The notes: a model not told the origin generated them from the letters alone. 64,000 nt of DNA from Bacteroidota bacterium (GCA_006226545.1 SBGR01000010.1:1-64000), one strand, 5' to 3'; shown: positions 22,068 to 32,575, numbered from the stretch's first letter. Numbers and translations are program-made.

Positions 22068-24713
22068 TTACTTGGAGTAGTAATTTTTATAGAAGGATTT
22101 AAAGCCTTCCAAGTCCGAATTTACGACCATTAATCCCACATTTTGGGCATCCATCACGAATAATTCGTATTCCGGTAGCCCTAGGGATTCGAGAAAAGCC
22201 TTGTCGCTTTGGAAAAGGCTAAGGTAGGCTTTCGCTTCCTCGGCATCGCTAAATTCTTTTACCAACACAAATTGTCTGCTGCTGGCAAATAGATCATCGA
22301 TTGCATAACTCGTTCCCGCTTTTTGTTTCGCGTTGAAGTCGCTGATTTTTGCTTTAACGTTATTCAGGTTCAACTTGCCTTTCACTGCAGGGAGGAGCAG
22401 CATGAAGTAATGTTTGGAGTTGGGGTTGAATTGGTAACTCTGTTTTTTGGCGGTACTGTCTGAACCGGAGCTCATCTTGTCTTCTGCCAATTTTTTCTTG
22501 TATGCGTTGAGCATGCGGGTAGCGGTCAAGGCTTCCGGTGTGCTGGCATACGTGAGGGTAACATTTTCCAATTCTTTTATGCAGCGTTCAGTGGAGTCAA
22601 TTTCACCGTAAACCACAGCCTCAAGCAATTCAAACTTTGGCTGAAGGTAACTGCCAAAATACTGTTTGTCGTTTTGGGCTTTAAGACTCAAAACCTCTGC
22701 AAAGGCTTTTTGTTGGTGAGCAGAATAGGCTTTTTGATATAAAGCAGAAACAGCTTTATTCTCCGGATTCTCTTCTACTTGCTTCACTGAACTTTCGCTC
22801 AAATATTTAGCGTAGCTACTTTCCGGGTATTTGCTCAATAACTCGGCTTTGCTTTTATCGGCTTGGGCAGCATCACCTAATTCGGTGGCTACCTTATAAC
22901 TATAGTATAGAGCTTTCGGTTTTTGTTCGTGTTTAGGGAAACGCGTGAGGTATTGATTGAGGTAGCTTTGGCTTTCCTGAAACTCTTTTAAGGCTTCGTA
23001 ATAGATTTCGCCCACATTTAACATGGCCTCGGCAATGCGGTTTTGAGATGATGATTGTGCTTGAGCGCTGAAAGGAATGTCTTTGTAATACAAGGCTTTT
23101 TCTGGAGCGATGGAATCCGGTAACTCGTTTTCCTGACCTTTGTTGTCATCGCCTTTGGCGTTGTCTTGTCCGTTGCCATCGTCGCCTTTGTTCTCGCCGG
23201 TATTGATGGCTTGGCTTTCATCAGCAATGCTTTTGAATTGCCAGTTGTCAACGTTTTTACGTCGGCCCCAGCGGTTTAAGAACTCGGTATATCCACGCGC
23301 TACGTTGGCTTGATCATCAAAGTAGAATCCGCCTCCTGCAATAACCGGAACAGTGGGTTGAAAAGGGTTACCCGGCATCATTGGATTACCGCGGTTGGCT
23401 TGTTGGCGTTTTAACTCTTCTTCTTGTTCCTTGCGAAGACGTTCTTGTTCTTTTTCGTTTTCGATGGCTTTGTCTACCAAGCGGTCAATTTCTTTCATCG
23501 GAAGCTTGGCCACCTTAAGCAGGCTGTCTTCTCTCTGAATTAATATTAGGTTTTTAATCAAGTCGGTAAGCACTTCTTGCTTAGCCTTGAGCTTATCGTA
23601 GTTTTCAAATTCCGGCTTCAGGTAATTCACCGCACTATCGTAATACAATTGTGCTTGGTCGTATTTAGGTTGAGCGAAATAGATATCGGCTATCGCTAAA
23701 TAACTTAGCGCCTTCTGATCGGCATTGCCTTTATTGTGGTTATTGCTCGCTTTGAAATCGGCTAATGCTTGCTCCGGATTGTTTTCCCGTTTTTCAATTA
23801 CACCAAGTTCGTAGTAAATCTGATCGTAGAAGTTGATGTTTTTATCGTCGCGCAACATGCTCTTGAGGTAGCGACGAGCAGCTCTTACTTCACCTTTGTC
23901 TTGCGGATTGTAGTTTCGAGCGAGGTTGACTTTGGCGTTAAAAGCCATTTCATACGGCGGAGCACCTTTGGTTACGGTTTTAAAATGTTCACGGGCTTTA
24001 TCGCGAACTCCCAATTTATCGTATAGCTGTCCTAAGATATAATGGTAGCGAGCCCTTTGCGCCGAACCTTTCGCACGGGCCAACGCTTTCTCCATGTTCT
24101 CTGCAGCCAATTTGTATTTGCCTTGGCGGATGTAAACAGCGGCGGAAATTTCGCTCAAGAAAGGTTTAAGCTTCTCCGGGAACTTGCTGTCGTTGTTCAT
24201 CAAGCCGATGATGGCTTCTGCTTCACCTGATTTATTAAGGAATACATAGGATTTGATAATCCAGAGCGTAGCCTCATACGAGATGGGAGTGCCTTTGTAT
24301 TTGCTGTTGATGTACTGGAAATTTTCAATGGCCGCGAAGTAGTCGGCTTTAAAGAAATAGGCTTTACCCTGAAGCAACCAAGCATCGTCAACCCATTTAC
24401 TCAGCGGACGGTCGGCAATGATTTTGGATGCCTTTTTAATGATCTCATCCATTTTGCCGCTTAAGCTTTTACGCGATTCTTCTGTGGCGTATGGGTAGAC
24501 TTCCAGGATTTGTTTGTAATCGTCTTTGTGACTTTTCTCCAAGCCTTTCACGGCATCGTCTAAACGCTCGTTGCCATTGAAGTACACGTTGAATCGGGCT
24601 ACCATATTCTGGTAGTTCCTATTCATAAAAGTATTGCGGTTTTTATCGCAGGCCACCAGGGAGGCGGTGATCAGGATCAAAGAAAAAATGCGAACGATCG
24701 GCTGGCGTAACAA
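22068..24713 (-). CDS. TPR-repeat lipoprotein, T9SS component PorW/SprE-like
   Basis: 881 aa; lipobox LVAC; FMNRNYQNMVARFNVYFNGNERLDDAV followed by TPR-like repeats. Confidence 0.85.
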   Translation of the reverse strand: MLRQPIVRIFSLILITASLVACDKNRNTFMNRNYQNMVARFNVYFNGNERLDDAVKGLEKSHKDDYKQILEVYPYATEESRKSLSGKMDEIIKKASKIIADRPLSKWVDDAWLLQGKAYFFKADYFAAIENFQYINSKYKGTPISYEATLWIIKSYVFLNKSGEAEAIIGLMNNDSKFPEKLKPFLSEISAAVYIRQGKYKLAAENMEKALARAKGSAQRARYHYILGQLYDKLGVRDKAREHFKTVTKGAPPYEMAFNAKVNLARNYNPQDKGEVRAARRYLKSMLRDDKNINFYDQIYYELGVIEKRENNPEQALADFKASNNHNKGNADQKALSYLAIADIYFAQPKYDQAQLYYDSAVNYLKPEFENYDKLKAKQEVLTDLIKNLILIQREDSLLKVAKLPMKEIDRLVDKAIENEKEQERLRKEQEEELKRQQANRGNPMMPGNPFQPTVPVIAGGGFYFDDQANVARGYTEFLNRWGRRKNVDNWQFKSIADESQAINTGENKGDDGNGQDNAKGDDNKGQENELPDSIAPEKALYYKDIPFSAQAQSSSQNRIAEAMLNVGEIYYEALKEFQESQSYLNQYLTRFPKHEQKPKALYYSYKVATELGDAAQADKSKAELLSKYPESSYAKYLSESSVKQVEENPENKAVSALYQKAYSAHQQKAFAEVLSLKAQNDKQYFGSYLQPKFELLEAVVYGEIDSTERCIKELENVTLTYASTPEALTATRMLNAYKKKLAEDKMSSGSDSTAKKQSYQFNPNSKHYFMLLLPAVKGKLNLNNVKAKISDFNAKQKAGTSYAIDDLFASSRQFVLVKEFSDAEEAKAYLSLFQSDKAFLESLGLPEYELFVMDAQNVGLMVVNSDLEGFKSFYKNYYSK

Positions 24714-24788
24714 ACGGATTCCTATTTAATACAATAACTTTGGAGCAGCGAAAATATTATATAATAAGCAATATCCCTTTATTATTCT

Positions 24789-25640
24789 ATGGAGAAGAAA
24801 AAACGCCTCATCAATCGACTAAGGAATAAGTACCGTCTGGTTATCATGAACGAGTCTACCTTGGAAGAGAAGGCTTCGCTTACCTTGAGCAAGCTGAACG
24901 TTTTTATCGTGGCCAGTAGTTTGGTGGTATTTTTTACGGGAATGTTGATTGTTATTTTCGCTTATACCCCTTTAAAGGAATACATACCGGGCTGTGTGGA
25001 TAGGGATCAAAGCAGGTTGTTAATTGATTTAGCGATGAAAGCGGATTCTTTGGAATACGTGATTCACGCCAACGACCTTAAACTGCGCAACGATTTAAAT
25101 ATTCTGCGCGACAGACCGGATACCTCCAGTGCCGATTTCAATTCATTGGACAGCGCATCGGCGGCCTCACAATTGGATCCGAGCGAAAGGGAATTGGCTC
25201 TGAGGGAAGAAGTGAAACCGGAAGAAGATTATGCGTTAAGAGGGAAATCGCGCAATGCGTCTCCGGCTCTAGCACCATTCTTTACGCCATTGGACGGTAT
25301 GGTGTCCGCGAAGTTTGATCCCTTAATTGACCACTTAGCAACCGATATTGTTTCGAAATCGGATCAGACTGTTAGGGCGGTATTGGATGGTACCGTTGTT
25401 TTCTGCGACTGGACTTCTGAAACAGGTCACGTCATCGCTATACAGCACAGCAATAACCTGCTCTCCATCTACAAGCACAATTCGGTATTGTTAAAAAAAG
25501 TTGGTAATTTCGTTGATGCGGGTGAAGCCATCTCTATTGTAGGGAATTCAGGCGAGTCGTCTACCGGACCTCATCTCCATTTTGAGCTATGGCATAATGG
25601 AACCGCTTTAAACGCAGAAGATTATATCGTTTTCAAGTAA
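24789..25640 (+). CDS. M23 family metallopeptidase
   Basis: GHVIAIQHSNNLLSIYKHN...GNSGESSTGPHLHFELWHNG. Confidence 0.93.
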   Translation: MEKKKRLINRLRNKYRLVIMNESTLEEKASLTLSKLNVFIVASSLVVFFTGMLIVIFAYTPLKEYIPGCVDRDQSRLLIDLAMKADSLEYVIHANDLKLRNDLNILRDRPDTSSADFNSLDSASAASQLDPSERELALREEVKPEEDYALRGKSRNASPALAPFFTPLDGMVSAKFDPLIDHLATDIVSKSDQTVRAVLDGTVVFCDWTSETGHVIAIQHSNNLLSIYKHNSVLLKKVGNFVDAGEAISIVGNSGESSTGPHLHFELWHNGTALNAEDYIVFK

Positions 25641-25646
25641 GGGGAC

Positions 25647-26081
25647 ATGTTCAACAACAAAGAATCAAAAGTGAAGAGCAAAGCAGCAGATATCAGCAGA
25701 GAAGAATTGAACCTGATAGGGGTAGGTACCACCATTACCGGTGATATCAATAGTGGGGGAGACTTGCGCATTGATGGAACCGTAAGAGGAAATGTAAACT
25801 CCAAAGCCCGTTTGGTATTAGGTCCGAATGGCAAAATTGAAGGCGATATTCAAGCTCAGAACGCTGATGTTCAAGGCAGCGTAAAAGGTAAAGTGATGGT
25901 GAGCGAAATCTTATTCTTAAAAGCTACCGCGCTTATCAATGGCGATATCATCACCAATAAGTTGGTGGTTGAAAATGGTGCTGAGTTCAACGGTAACTGC
26001 GTGATGAAATCAGGTAGCCGTATTCTTGACGATGTTGCCAATGGATCAGGGAAAGCCAAGGCCCAAACGGCCAACGTATGA
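25647..26081 (+). CDS. Bactofilin family protein
   Basis: GVGTTITGDINSGGDLRIDGTVRGNVNSKARLVLGPNGKIEGDI. Confidence 0.94.
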   Translation: MFNNKESKVKSKAADISREELNLIGVGTTITGDINSGGDLRIDGTVRGNVNSKARLVLGPNGKIEGDIQAQNADVQGSVKGKVMVSEILFLKATALINGDIITNKLVVENGAEFNGNCVMKSGSRILDDVANGSGKAKAQTANV

Positions 26082-26265
26082 TTTTTTAAAGATGTGGGGA
26101 ATGACGCTTCCCCTCATTCTCACTACTGCCTTATTAGGTTTATTGGGTCATTGGGTCGACCAATGGCTTGAATTTGATTTTCCATTGTTCACTTTGCTTG
26201 GTATTTTTGCCGGCCTGGTTGGAGCAGTTTATCAGCTGTTGAAGACCTTGAACAAGAAGAAATAA
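26041..26265 (+). CDS. AtpZ/AtpI family F0F1-ATPase accessory protein
   Basis: Two TM segments; LLGHWVDQWLEFDFPLFTLLGIFAGLVGAVYQLLK; upstream of atpB; start chosen at MDQGKPRP. Confidence 0.75.
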   Translation: MDQGKPRPKRPTYDFLKMWGMTLPLILTTALLGLLGHWVDQWLEFDFPLFTLLGIFAGLVGAVYQLLKTLNKKK

Positions 26266-26266
26266 C

Positions 26267-26650
26267 ATGACTTTCGGCAAATTTTCCTTACGCCTAGCGG
26301 CTTTCTCGCTGCTGGTAGCAGTACTGATTCAAGTGCTGTTGATGAAAACTACTTTATTGATTCCGGCCATTTGGGGAGCCTATGCTTTTTTTGTGGTGCT
26401 CACTTTGGTCTTATATTATATAAGTACGTTCTCTTTAAAGATGTCTGTAAAAAATTCCATGAGCATCATTTTTGGGGCCATGGGATTTAGGCTTTTTGCT
26501 AGTCTCATTTACATTGTAGCCTATACCTTATACACGGGTGAAAAAGACATTCCGTTCACCATTTCTTTCATGCTACTTTTTCTTTTGTTTCAGGTATTTG
26601 AAATTTACCACATAGTAGCTAACTTGCGCCCCGATTCAAAAAAGTCATAA
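26267..26650 (+). CDS. Four-TM membrane protein, possible AtpI-like ATPase accessory
   Basis: 127 aa hydrophobic ORF between atpZ-like and atpB. Confidence 0.7.
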   Translation: MTFGKFSLRLAAFSLLVAVLIQVLLMKTTLLIPAIWGAYAFFVVLTLVLYYISTFSLKMSVKNSMSIIFGAMGFRLFASLIYIVAYTLYTGEKDIPFTISFMLLFLLFQVFEIYHIVANLRPDSKKS

Positions 26651-26657
26651 ATCGTTG

Positions 26658-27830
26658 ATGAAGCACGTAAATACAGGCGTTAGAGGATTTTGGAGTGTGA
26701 AATTTTTCGCCTTTTTGCTCTCTTTTCTGACGTTCACTTGGACTTTCGCAAGTGATCCGGGACATGATGCGCATGAAAATCATGGTACAACTGAGGTAGA
26801 AAATCACGTTGATAGCACGGCTGTTCATGGTGAAAATGCTCATGGTGAAGAAGGACATGGTGAAGAGGCTTTTACAGCTGCTTCAATGGCCGGTACCATT
26901 TTGCATCACATCAGCGACGCACACGAATGGCATTTCTTTACTGTAGGTGGTACACATGTTACCTTGCCACTTCCGGTAATTCTTTATTCAGAACAATACG
27001 GTTTAGATATCTTCATGTCTAGCCAATTCCACCATAACCACGGTGTTTATAAGCATTACAAGAATGATCATGAGCACATCCTTTTATTGGATGAGGAAGG
27101 TAATGTATTAGAAGGTGCAAGCGTAATGGATTTCTCTGTTACCAAAAACGTAGCTTCTATGTTAATTGCCTTTATCCTTATGGCTTGGATCTTCATTAGC
27201 ATGGCGAATGCCTACAAGAAAAGACCAGGTCAAGCACCTAAAGGATTGCAGTCGTTCATGGAACCATTGGTATTGTTTGTACGCGATGAGATTGCTCGTC
27301 CGAATTTAGGACACAACTACGCGCGTTTCATGCCTTACTTGCTTACCTTATTCTTTTTTATCTGGATCAATAACATGCTTGGATTGCTTCCGGGAGCGGC
27401 TAACGTAACCGGTAACATTGCTGTTACAATGGTCTTGTCTTTAATCGCATTGGTTGTTACTAATATTAATGGTAATAAATCATACTGGGGTCACATTTTC
27501 TGGCCTCCGGGAATCCCAACTCCGGTTAAGTTTATCTTGATTCCGGTTGAGGTAATTTCCATCTTCACCAAGCCATTTGCCTTGATGATTCGTTTGTTCG
27601 CTAACATCACAGCGGGTCACATCATCATCATGAGTATCTTGTGTTTGATTTTCTTGTTCTCTGACAATGGAAACAATGCAAGCGCAGGCTTCGGGGTATC
27701 TTTTGCTTCTGTACCATTCGCTATATTCCTTTACACATTGGAGTTACTGGTAGCGGCTATTCAGGCCTTTATCTTTACCATGTTAACTGCTTTGTTTATC
27801 GGGCAAGCAATGCCAGAAGATCATCATTAA
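26658..27830 (+). CDS. atpB: F0F1 ATP synthase subunit a
   Basis: C-terminal PFALMIRLFANITAGHIIIMSIL; signal peptide plus His-rich N-terminal extension. Confidence 0.97.
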   Translation: MKHVNTGVRGFWSVKFFAFLLSFLTFTWTFASDPGHDAHENHGTTEVENHVDSTAVHGENAHGEEGHGEEAFTAASMAGTILHHISDAHEWHFFTVGGTHVTLPLPVILYSEQYGLDIFMSSQFHHNHGVYKHYKNDHEHILLLDEEGNVLEGASVMDFSVTKNVASMLIAFILMAWIFISMANAYKKRPGQAPKGLQSFMEPLVLFVRDEIARPNLGHNYARFMPYLLTLFFFIWINNMLGLLPGAANVTGNIAVTMVLSLIALVVTNINGNKSYWGHIFWPPGIPTPVKFILIPVEVISIFTKPFALMIRLFANITAGHIIIMSILCLIFLFSDNGNNASAGFGVSFASVPFAIFLYTLELLVAAIQAFIFTMLTALFIGQAMPEDHH

Positions 27831-27838
27831 TCAAATAG

Positions 27839-28120
<282 letters not shown>

Positions 28121-28136
28121 TAAAGAAACCTTTACG

Positions 28137-28167
28137 GGTTGCTTTTCCTCTAAAGGGAAAAGCAACC
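28137..28167 (+). promoter_or_regulatory. Hairpin between atpE and atpF
   Basis: GGTTGCTTTTCC-TCTAAAG-GGAAAAGCAACC, 12-bp perfect stem. Confidence 0.78.
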
Positions 28168-28198
28168 TGTATTTTGTCCAAAGTGTAAAAGAAAAGAA

Positions 28199-28693
28199 AT
28201 GGAGTTATTAACCCCGGGTTTAGGTCTTTTCTTCTGGACATTAGTGGTTTTCGTAGTGATTTTGCTCATTCTGCGCAAGTTTGCGTGGGGGCCAATCATG
28301 AAAGCCATTCATGACCGCGAAGAATCGATCGAAAATGCGTTAAAAGCTGCTGAAACAGCCCGTGCCGAAATGGCTCAGCTGCAGAGCGGTATCGAGTCTG
28401 CCAAAAGAGAGGCAGCTGCGGAGAGAGATCGTATCCTAAAAGAAGCAAACGAGATCAAAAACTCCATCCTTGATCAAGCTAAGAAAGACGCACAGTCTGA
28501 AGGAGCGAAAATCTTGGAAGGTGCCCGTGAGTCGATTAACAAAGAGAAAGCTGCTGCTATGGCTGAAGTAAAAGCACAGGTTGCCCTGTTGTCTTTGAGC
28601 ATCGCTGAAAAAGTATTGGCTAAGAAATTTGAGAATCAGGCTGAACAAGAGGCTTTGGTGAACGATTACCTGGAAAAAATTTCCTTGAACTAA
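28199..28693 (+). CDS. atpF: F0F1 ATP synthase subunit b
   Basis: GLFFWTLVVFVVILLILRKFAWGPIMKAIHDREESIENALKAAE. Confidence 0.97.
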   Translation: MELLTPGLGLFFWTLVVFVVILLILRKFAWGPIMKAIHDREESIENALKAAETARAEMAQLQSGIESAKREAAAERDRILKEANEIKNSILDQAKKDAQSEGAKILEGARESINKEKAAAMAEVKAQVALLSLSIAEKVLAKKFENQAEQEALVNDYLEKISLN

Positions 28694-28694
28694 T

Positions 28695-29231
28695 ATGTCA
28701 GAAATCAGAATAGCGTCAAGGTATGCCAGCTCTTTGCTCGGATTAGCAGAAGAACAAGGTAAGTTGGATGCGGTGCAAAACGACATGCAACAATTCAAAA
28801 GTGCTTGCGAAGGCAGCAGAGAATTGGTGAACATGTTGAAGAGCCCTATCGTTACCCCTGCTTTGAAGAGACAGGTGTTGGATAAAACATTTGGTTCTTT
28901 TCAGGATCTGAGTAAACTGTTCTTGCAAACTGTGGTAAGAAAAGGCCGTGAGGCTTACCTTCCTATGATTGCTTCAGAATACCTGGCTCAATACAATGAA
29001 AAGAAAAACATTGCAAAGGCTGTGGTAACTACCGCTAATCCGATCAATGCGGATATGGTGGCTAAAATCAAGAAGGAGCTGGAAGTTAAAACAGGTAAAA
29101 CCATTGAAATCGAAACCCAAGTGGATGCGTCCATTATTGGCGGTTTGGTGGTTCGTATCAACGATAGCCTCTTCGACGCAAGCATTGCGAATTCATTGAA
29201 AAAAATCAAAAAAGAACTCGTTTTAAACTAA
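28695..29231 (+). CDS. atpH: F0F1 ATP synthase subunit delta
   Basis: [50 protein letters not shown]. Confidence 0.97.
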   Translation: MSEIRIASRYASSLLGLAEEQGKLDAVQNDMQQFKSACEGSRELVNMLKSPIVTPALKRQVLDKTFGSFQDLSKLFLQTVVRKGREAYLPMIASEYLAQYNEKKNIAKAVVTTANPINADMVAKIKKELEVKTGKTIEIETQVDASIIGGLVVRINDSLFDASIANSLKKIKKELVLN

Positions 29232-29239
29232 AAAAAAGT

Positions 29240-30817
29240 ATGGCGAACATTAGACCTGACGAGGTTTCAGCGATCATCCGCGAGCAGCTGGCCAACCTGA
29301 AGTCGGAAGCCGAACTAGAAGAAGTGGGTACAGTACTCCAAGTGGGTGACGGTATCGCTCGTATCTACGGATTGACGAAAGTACAATCTGGAGAATTGAT
29401 TGAATTTGAAAACGGTACTGAAGGTATCGCCCTTAACTTGGAAGAAGACAATGTAGGTGCGGTATTGTTAGGTAAGTCTGAAGACATTAAAGAAGGTGAT
29501 ACCGTTAAACGTACTCGTCGTATTGCTTCCCTCAAAGTAGGTGAAGGTATGTTGGGTCGCGTTGTAAATACAATGGGTCAGCCTATCGACGGTGACGGCC
29601 CTATTAGCGGTGATTTATACGAAATGCCAATCGAAAGAAAGGCACCGGGTGTAATTTACCGTGAGCCGGTTAAAGAACCGTTGCAAACAGGTATCAAAGC
29701 GATTGACGCCATGATTCCAGTTGGTCGTGGTCAGCGTGAGTTGATCATTGGCGACCGTCAGACTGGTAAAACAGCTATCGCGATTGACACCATCATCAAC
29801 CAAAAAGAATTTTACGATAAAGGACAACCCGTATACTGTATCTACGTAGCCGTAGGCCAAAAAGGTTCTACTGTTGCTCAGGTGGTTAAATCCCTGAAAG
29901 ATGCTGGTGCTATGGATTATACCGTTGTTGTTGCCGCTACGGCTGCCGACCCTGCTCCACAGCAGTTCTACGCTCCAATGGCCGGTGCTGCAATTGGTGA
30001 GTTCTTCCGTGATACCGGTCGCCCGGCTTTGATTATCTACGACGATTTGTCTAAGCAGGCTGTGGCTTACCGTGAGGTATCCTTGTTGCTTCGTCGTCCA
30101 CCAGGACGTGAGGCTTACCCGGGTGACGTATTCTACTTGCATAGCCGCTTGTTAGAACGTGCCGCTAAGGTTAACTCTTCTGACGCAATTGCTCAGCAGA
30201 TGAACGATTTGCCGGAATCTATCCGTCCGTTGGTAAAAGGTGGTGGTTCATTAACCGCTCTTCCTATTATCGAGACCCAAGCCGGTGACGTATCTGCTTA
30301 TATCCCAACCAACGTAATTTCCATTACCGATGGTCAGATCTTCCTCGAGTCTAACTTGTTTAACTCAGGTGTTCGTCCGGCCATTAACGTAGGTATCTCG
30401 GTATCACGTGTGGGTGGTAACGCTCAGATTAAATCCATGAAGAAAGTAGCAGGTACCTTGAAGCTTGACCAAGCTCAGTACCGCGAGCTTGAGGCCTTTG
30501 CCAAATTCGGTTCTGACCTCGATGCAGCTACTAAATCTGTATTGGAAAAAGGTGCCCGTAACGTGGAAATCTTGAAGCAGGCCCAGTATTCACCTGCATC
30601 AGTAGAAAACCAGGTTGCTATCATTTACCTTGGAACAAAAGGTTTATTGAACAAAGTTCCGGTGAAAAAAGTGAAAGAATTCGAAAATGAATTCATCCAG
30701 TTCTTGCAAAGCAAACACAAAGATGTGTTGGCTCAGCTTGCAGCAGGTAAAATCGATGACAGCATCACTGCTACACTAGAGGAAGTGGCTAAAGACCTCA
30801 CAGCAAAATACAACTAA
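29240..30817 (+). CDS. atpA: F0F1 ATP synthase subunit alpha
   Basis: [53 protein letters not shown]. Confidence 0.99.
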   Translation: MANIRPDEVSAIIREQLANLKSEAELEEVGTVLQVGDGIARIYGLTKVQSGELIEFENGTEGIALNLEEDNVGAVLLGKSEDIKEGDTVKRTRRIASLKVGEGMLGRVVNTMGQPIDGDGPISGDLYEMPIERKAPGVIYREPVKEPLQTGIKAIDAMIPVGRGQRELIIGDRQTGKTAIAIDTIINQKEFYDKGQPVYCIYVAVGQKGSTVAQVVKSLKDAGAMDYTVVVAATAADPAPQQFYAPMAGAAIGEFFRDTGRPALIIYDDLSKQAVAYREVSLLLRRPPGREAYPGDVFYLHSRLLERAAKVNSSDAIAQQMNDLPESIRPLVKGGGSLTALPIIETQAGDVSAYIPTNVISITDGQIFLESNLFNSGVRPAINVGISVSRVGGNAQIKSMKKVAGTLKLDQAQYRELEAFAKFGSDLDAATKSVLEKGARNVEILKQAQYSPASVENQVAIIYLGTKGLLNKVPVKKVKEFENEFIQFLQSKHKDVLAQLAAGKIDDSITATLEEVAKDLTAKYN

Positions 30818-30823
30818 ACATCA

Positions 30824-30841
30824 CGGGGCCTTAGGGCCCCG
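30824..30841 (+). promoter_or_regulatory. GC-rich hairpin between atpA and atpG
   Basis: CGGGGCC-TTAG-GGCCCCG. Confidence 0.65.
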
Positions 30842-30859
30842 ATAATTGTTGAATAAAGA

Positions 30860-31741
30860 ATGTCAAACTTAAAGGAAACAAGATCCCGGATCACCACGGT
30901 TAGCTCTACCCAGCAAATCACCAAGGCCATGAAATTGGTTTCGGCGACGAAGTTGCGTAAAGCGCAGATGGCTATCACGCAGATGCGTCCGTATGCTGAG
31001 AAGCTTCAAAGCATCCTGGGGAATCTTTCCGGAAGTATTGAAGATGCTTCTCTAGCGAAATATTTCGAAGAGAGAGAAGTAAACAAGGTATTGTTGGTTG
31101 TGATGACATCAGACCGCGGACTTTGTGGTGCCTTCAACTCGAACATTGTGAAACGAGTGAAACACCTTCTCAATACCAAATACGCTCATTTGCCAAAAGA
31201 GAATGTAACTCTTCTCTTCAACGGTAAAAAGGGCGGTGATTTACTCGCTAAATTAGGTTACCCTGCAATTATGGATAACCGTGAAATCTTCCAACACTTG
31301 GAAGCGGATAACGTGTTCGCTTTCGCTCAAAGTTTATTGGATCGTTTCACTGAAAGAGAGTTTGATCGTGTAGAATTGGTATACAACCAATTTAAAAATG
31401 CGGCTACTCAAATCATCACCAACGAGCAATTCCTTCCGGTAGATATTCAAGCTTACGCTACTGAAGATAGCAGCGCTAACAACGATTACATCTTCGAACC
31501 ATCGAAAGTGGAAATCTTGGAAGAATTGGTGCCACGTAGCTTGAAGACTCAGGTCTACAAAGCCCTGCTTGATTCATTTGCTTCTGAACACGGTGCCCGA
31601 ATGGTAGCGATGGACAAGGCAACTGAAAATGCCGGCGACCTGATGAAAGCCCTCAGACTGGCTTATAACCAAGCACGTCAGGCGGCTATTACAACAGAAC
31701 TTTCTGAAATCGTGGGCGGTGCAGCTGCCTTGAACGGTTAA
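30860..31741 (+). CDS. atpG: F0F1 ATP synthase subunit gamma
   Basis: TRSRITTVSSTQQITKAMKLVSATKLRKAQ; ARMVAMDKATENAGDLMKALRLAYNQARQAAITTELSEIVGGAAAL. Confidence 0.98.
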   Translation: MSNLKETRSRITTVSSTQQITKAMKLVSATKLRKAQMAITQMRPYAEKLQSILGNLSGSIEDASLAKYFEEREVNKVLLVVMTSDRGLCGAFNSNIVKRVKHLLNTKYAHLPKENVTLLFNGKKGGDLLAKLGYPAIMDNREIFQHLEADNVFAFAQSLLDRFTEREFDRVELVYNQFKNAATQIITNEQFLPVDIQAYATEDSSANNDYIFEPSKVEILEELVPRSLKTQVYKALLDSFASEHGARMVAMDKATENAGDLMKALRLAYNQARQAAITTELSEIVGGAAALNG

Positions 31742-31765
31742 GAAATATATCTTTTGCCAAAATAG

Positions 31766-31791
31766 AAAACCCTCCATTAGGAGGGTTTTTT
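31766..31791 (+). terminator. atpG terminator
   Basis: AAAACCCTCC-ATTA-GGAGGGTTTTTT. Confidence 0.92.
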
Positions 31792-31817
31792 CATTTATAG
31801 AGATTTTGGTTTAAAGC

Positions 31818-32468
31818 TTATTTACCGCATTCTTCTTTTAAGCTATTGATGATGCTGTCAAATTTCTCCTGGGAGATATACTGTGGAGTATAGGTGCTTC
31901 CCTGGTTTTTAATTTGACTGTTGAAGGCGCGGATATGGTTTCTAGAACCGCAGTTTAAATCAGTATAGACTTTCACTAAATCCGGATTGGTGGTTTTGGT
32001 AAGTAATCCGTCAATGTCATTGATGTCCATGTCTTCTATTGTAGCTCCTACTATTAGTGCATCCAATTCAGATAAGGCTGTTTTCTGAGCAAGGGTATAG
32101 TATAGGTCTTGCAATGTTGCGTTGCTAAATTTGCCTTCTTCTGCCAAAGCAGGATCAGCAATACCGTATTTATCCATTAAGGTTTTAATGCGCTCAAAAT
32201 GGGTTTGTTCACTACCGCTAATATGTTCAAAAATCATTAAGTCGTACTTAGACTTTGCCAGTAAATAAACATCACGAGCCAGTTTCTCTTCCTCTCTCAA
32301 AAATTTGAGATTGGCAATTTCTTCTGCGCTAAGTGTATAGACAGGAGCGGTAGGGGTTTCTGTTTTGCTGCAGCCGGTACATGAAATCATGCAAGTGCCC
32401 ACTCCGAAAAACAGAACGCTTAAAATCAGTAGCTTTTTCATAACAGTAGTATTTAGGTTGGTGTTCAA
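31818..32468 (-). CDS. DUF2202 domain lipoprotein (ferritin-like)
   Basis: LSAEEIANLKFLREEEKLARDVYLLAKSKYDLMIFEHISGSEQTHFERIKTLMDKYGI. Confidence 0.9.
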   Translation of the reverse strand: MNTNLNTTVMKKLLILSVLFFGVGTCMISCTGCSKTETPTAPVYTLSAEEIANLKFLREEEKLARDVYLLAKSKYDLMIFEHISGSEQTHFERIKTLMDKYGIADPALAEEGKFSNATLQDLYYTLAQKTALSELDALIVGATIEDMDINDIDGLLTKTTNPDLVKVYTDLNCGSRNHIRAFNSQIKNQGSTYTPQYISQEKFDSIINSLKEECGK

Positions 32469-32575
32469 TTCCTTCTGGAATCCACTACTAAGTTCTTTAT
32501 AAACCAGCTGAGAATACGTGACTTAGGTTACATGAGCTTGAGGTTTGTGCTTGGGGATTTAGAATTGAGGTTTGT

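Noticed and set aside
29615-30142. 175-aa antisense ORF over atpA
   Set aside because: Antisense artefact of a conserved gene.
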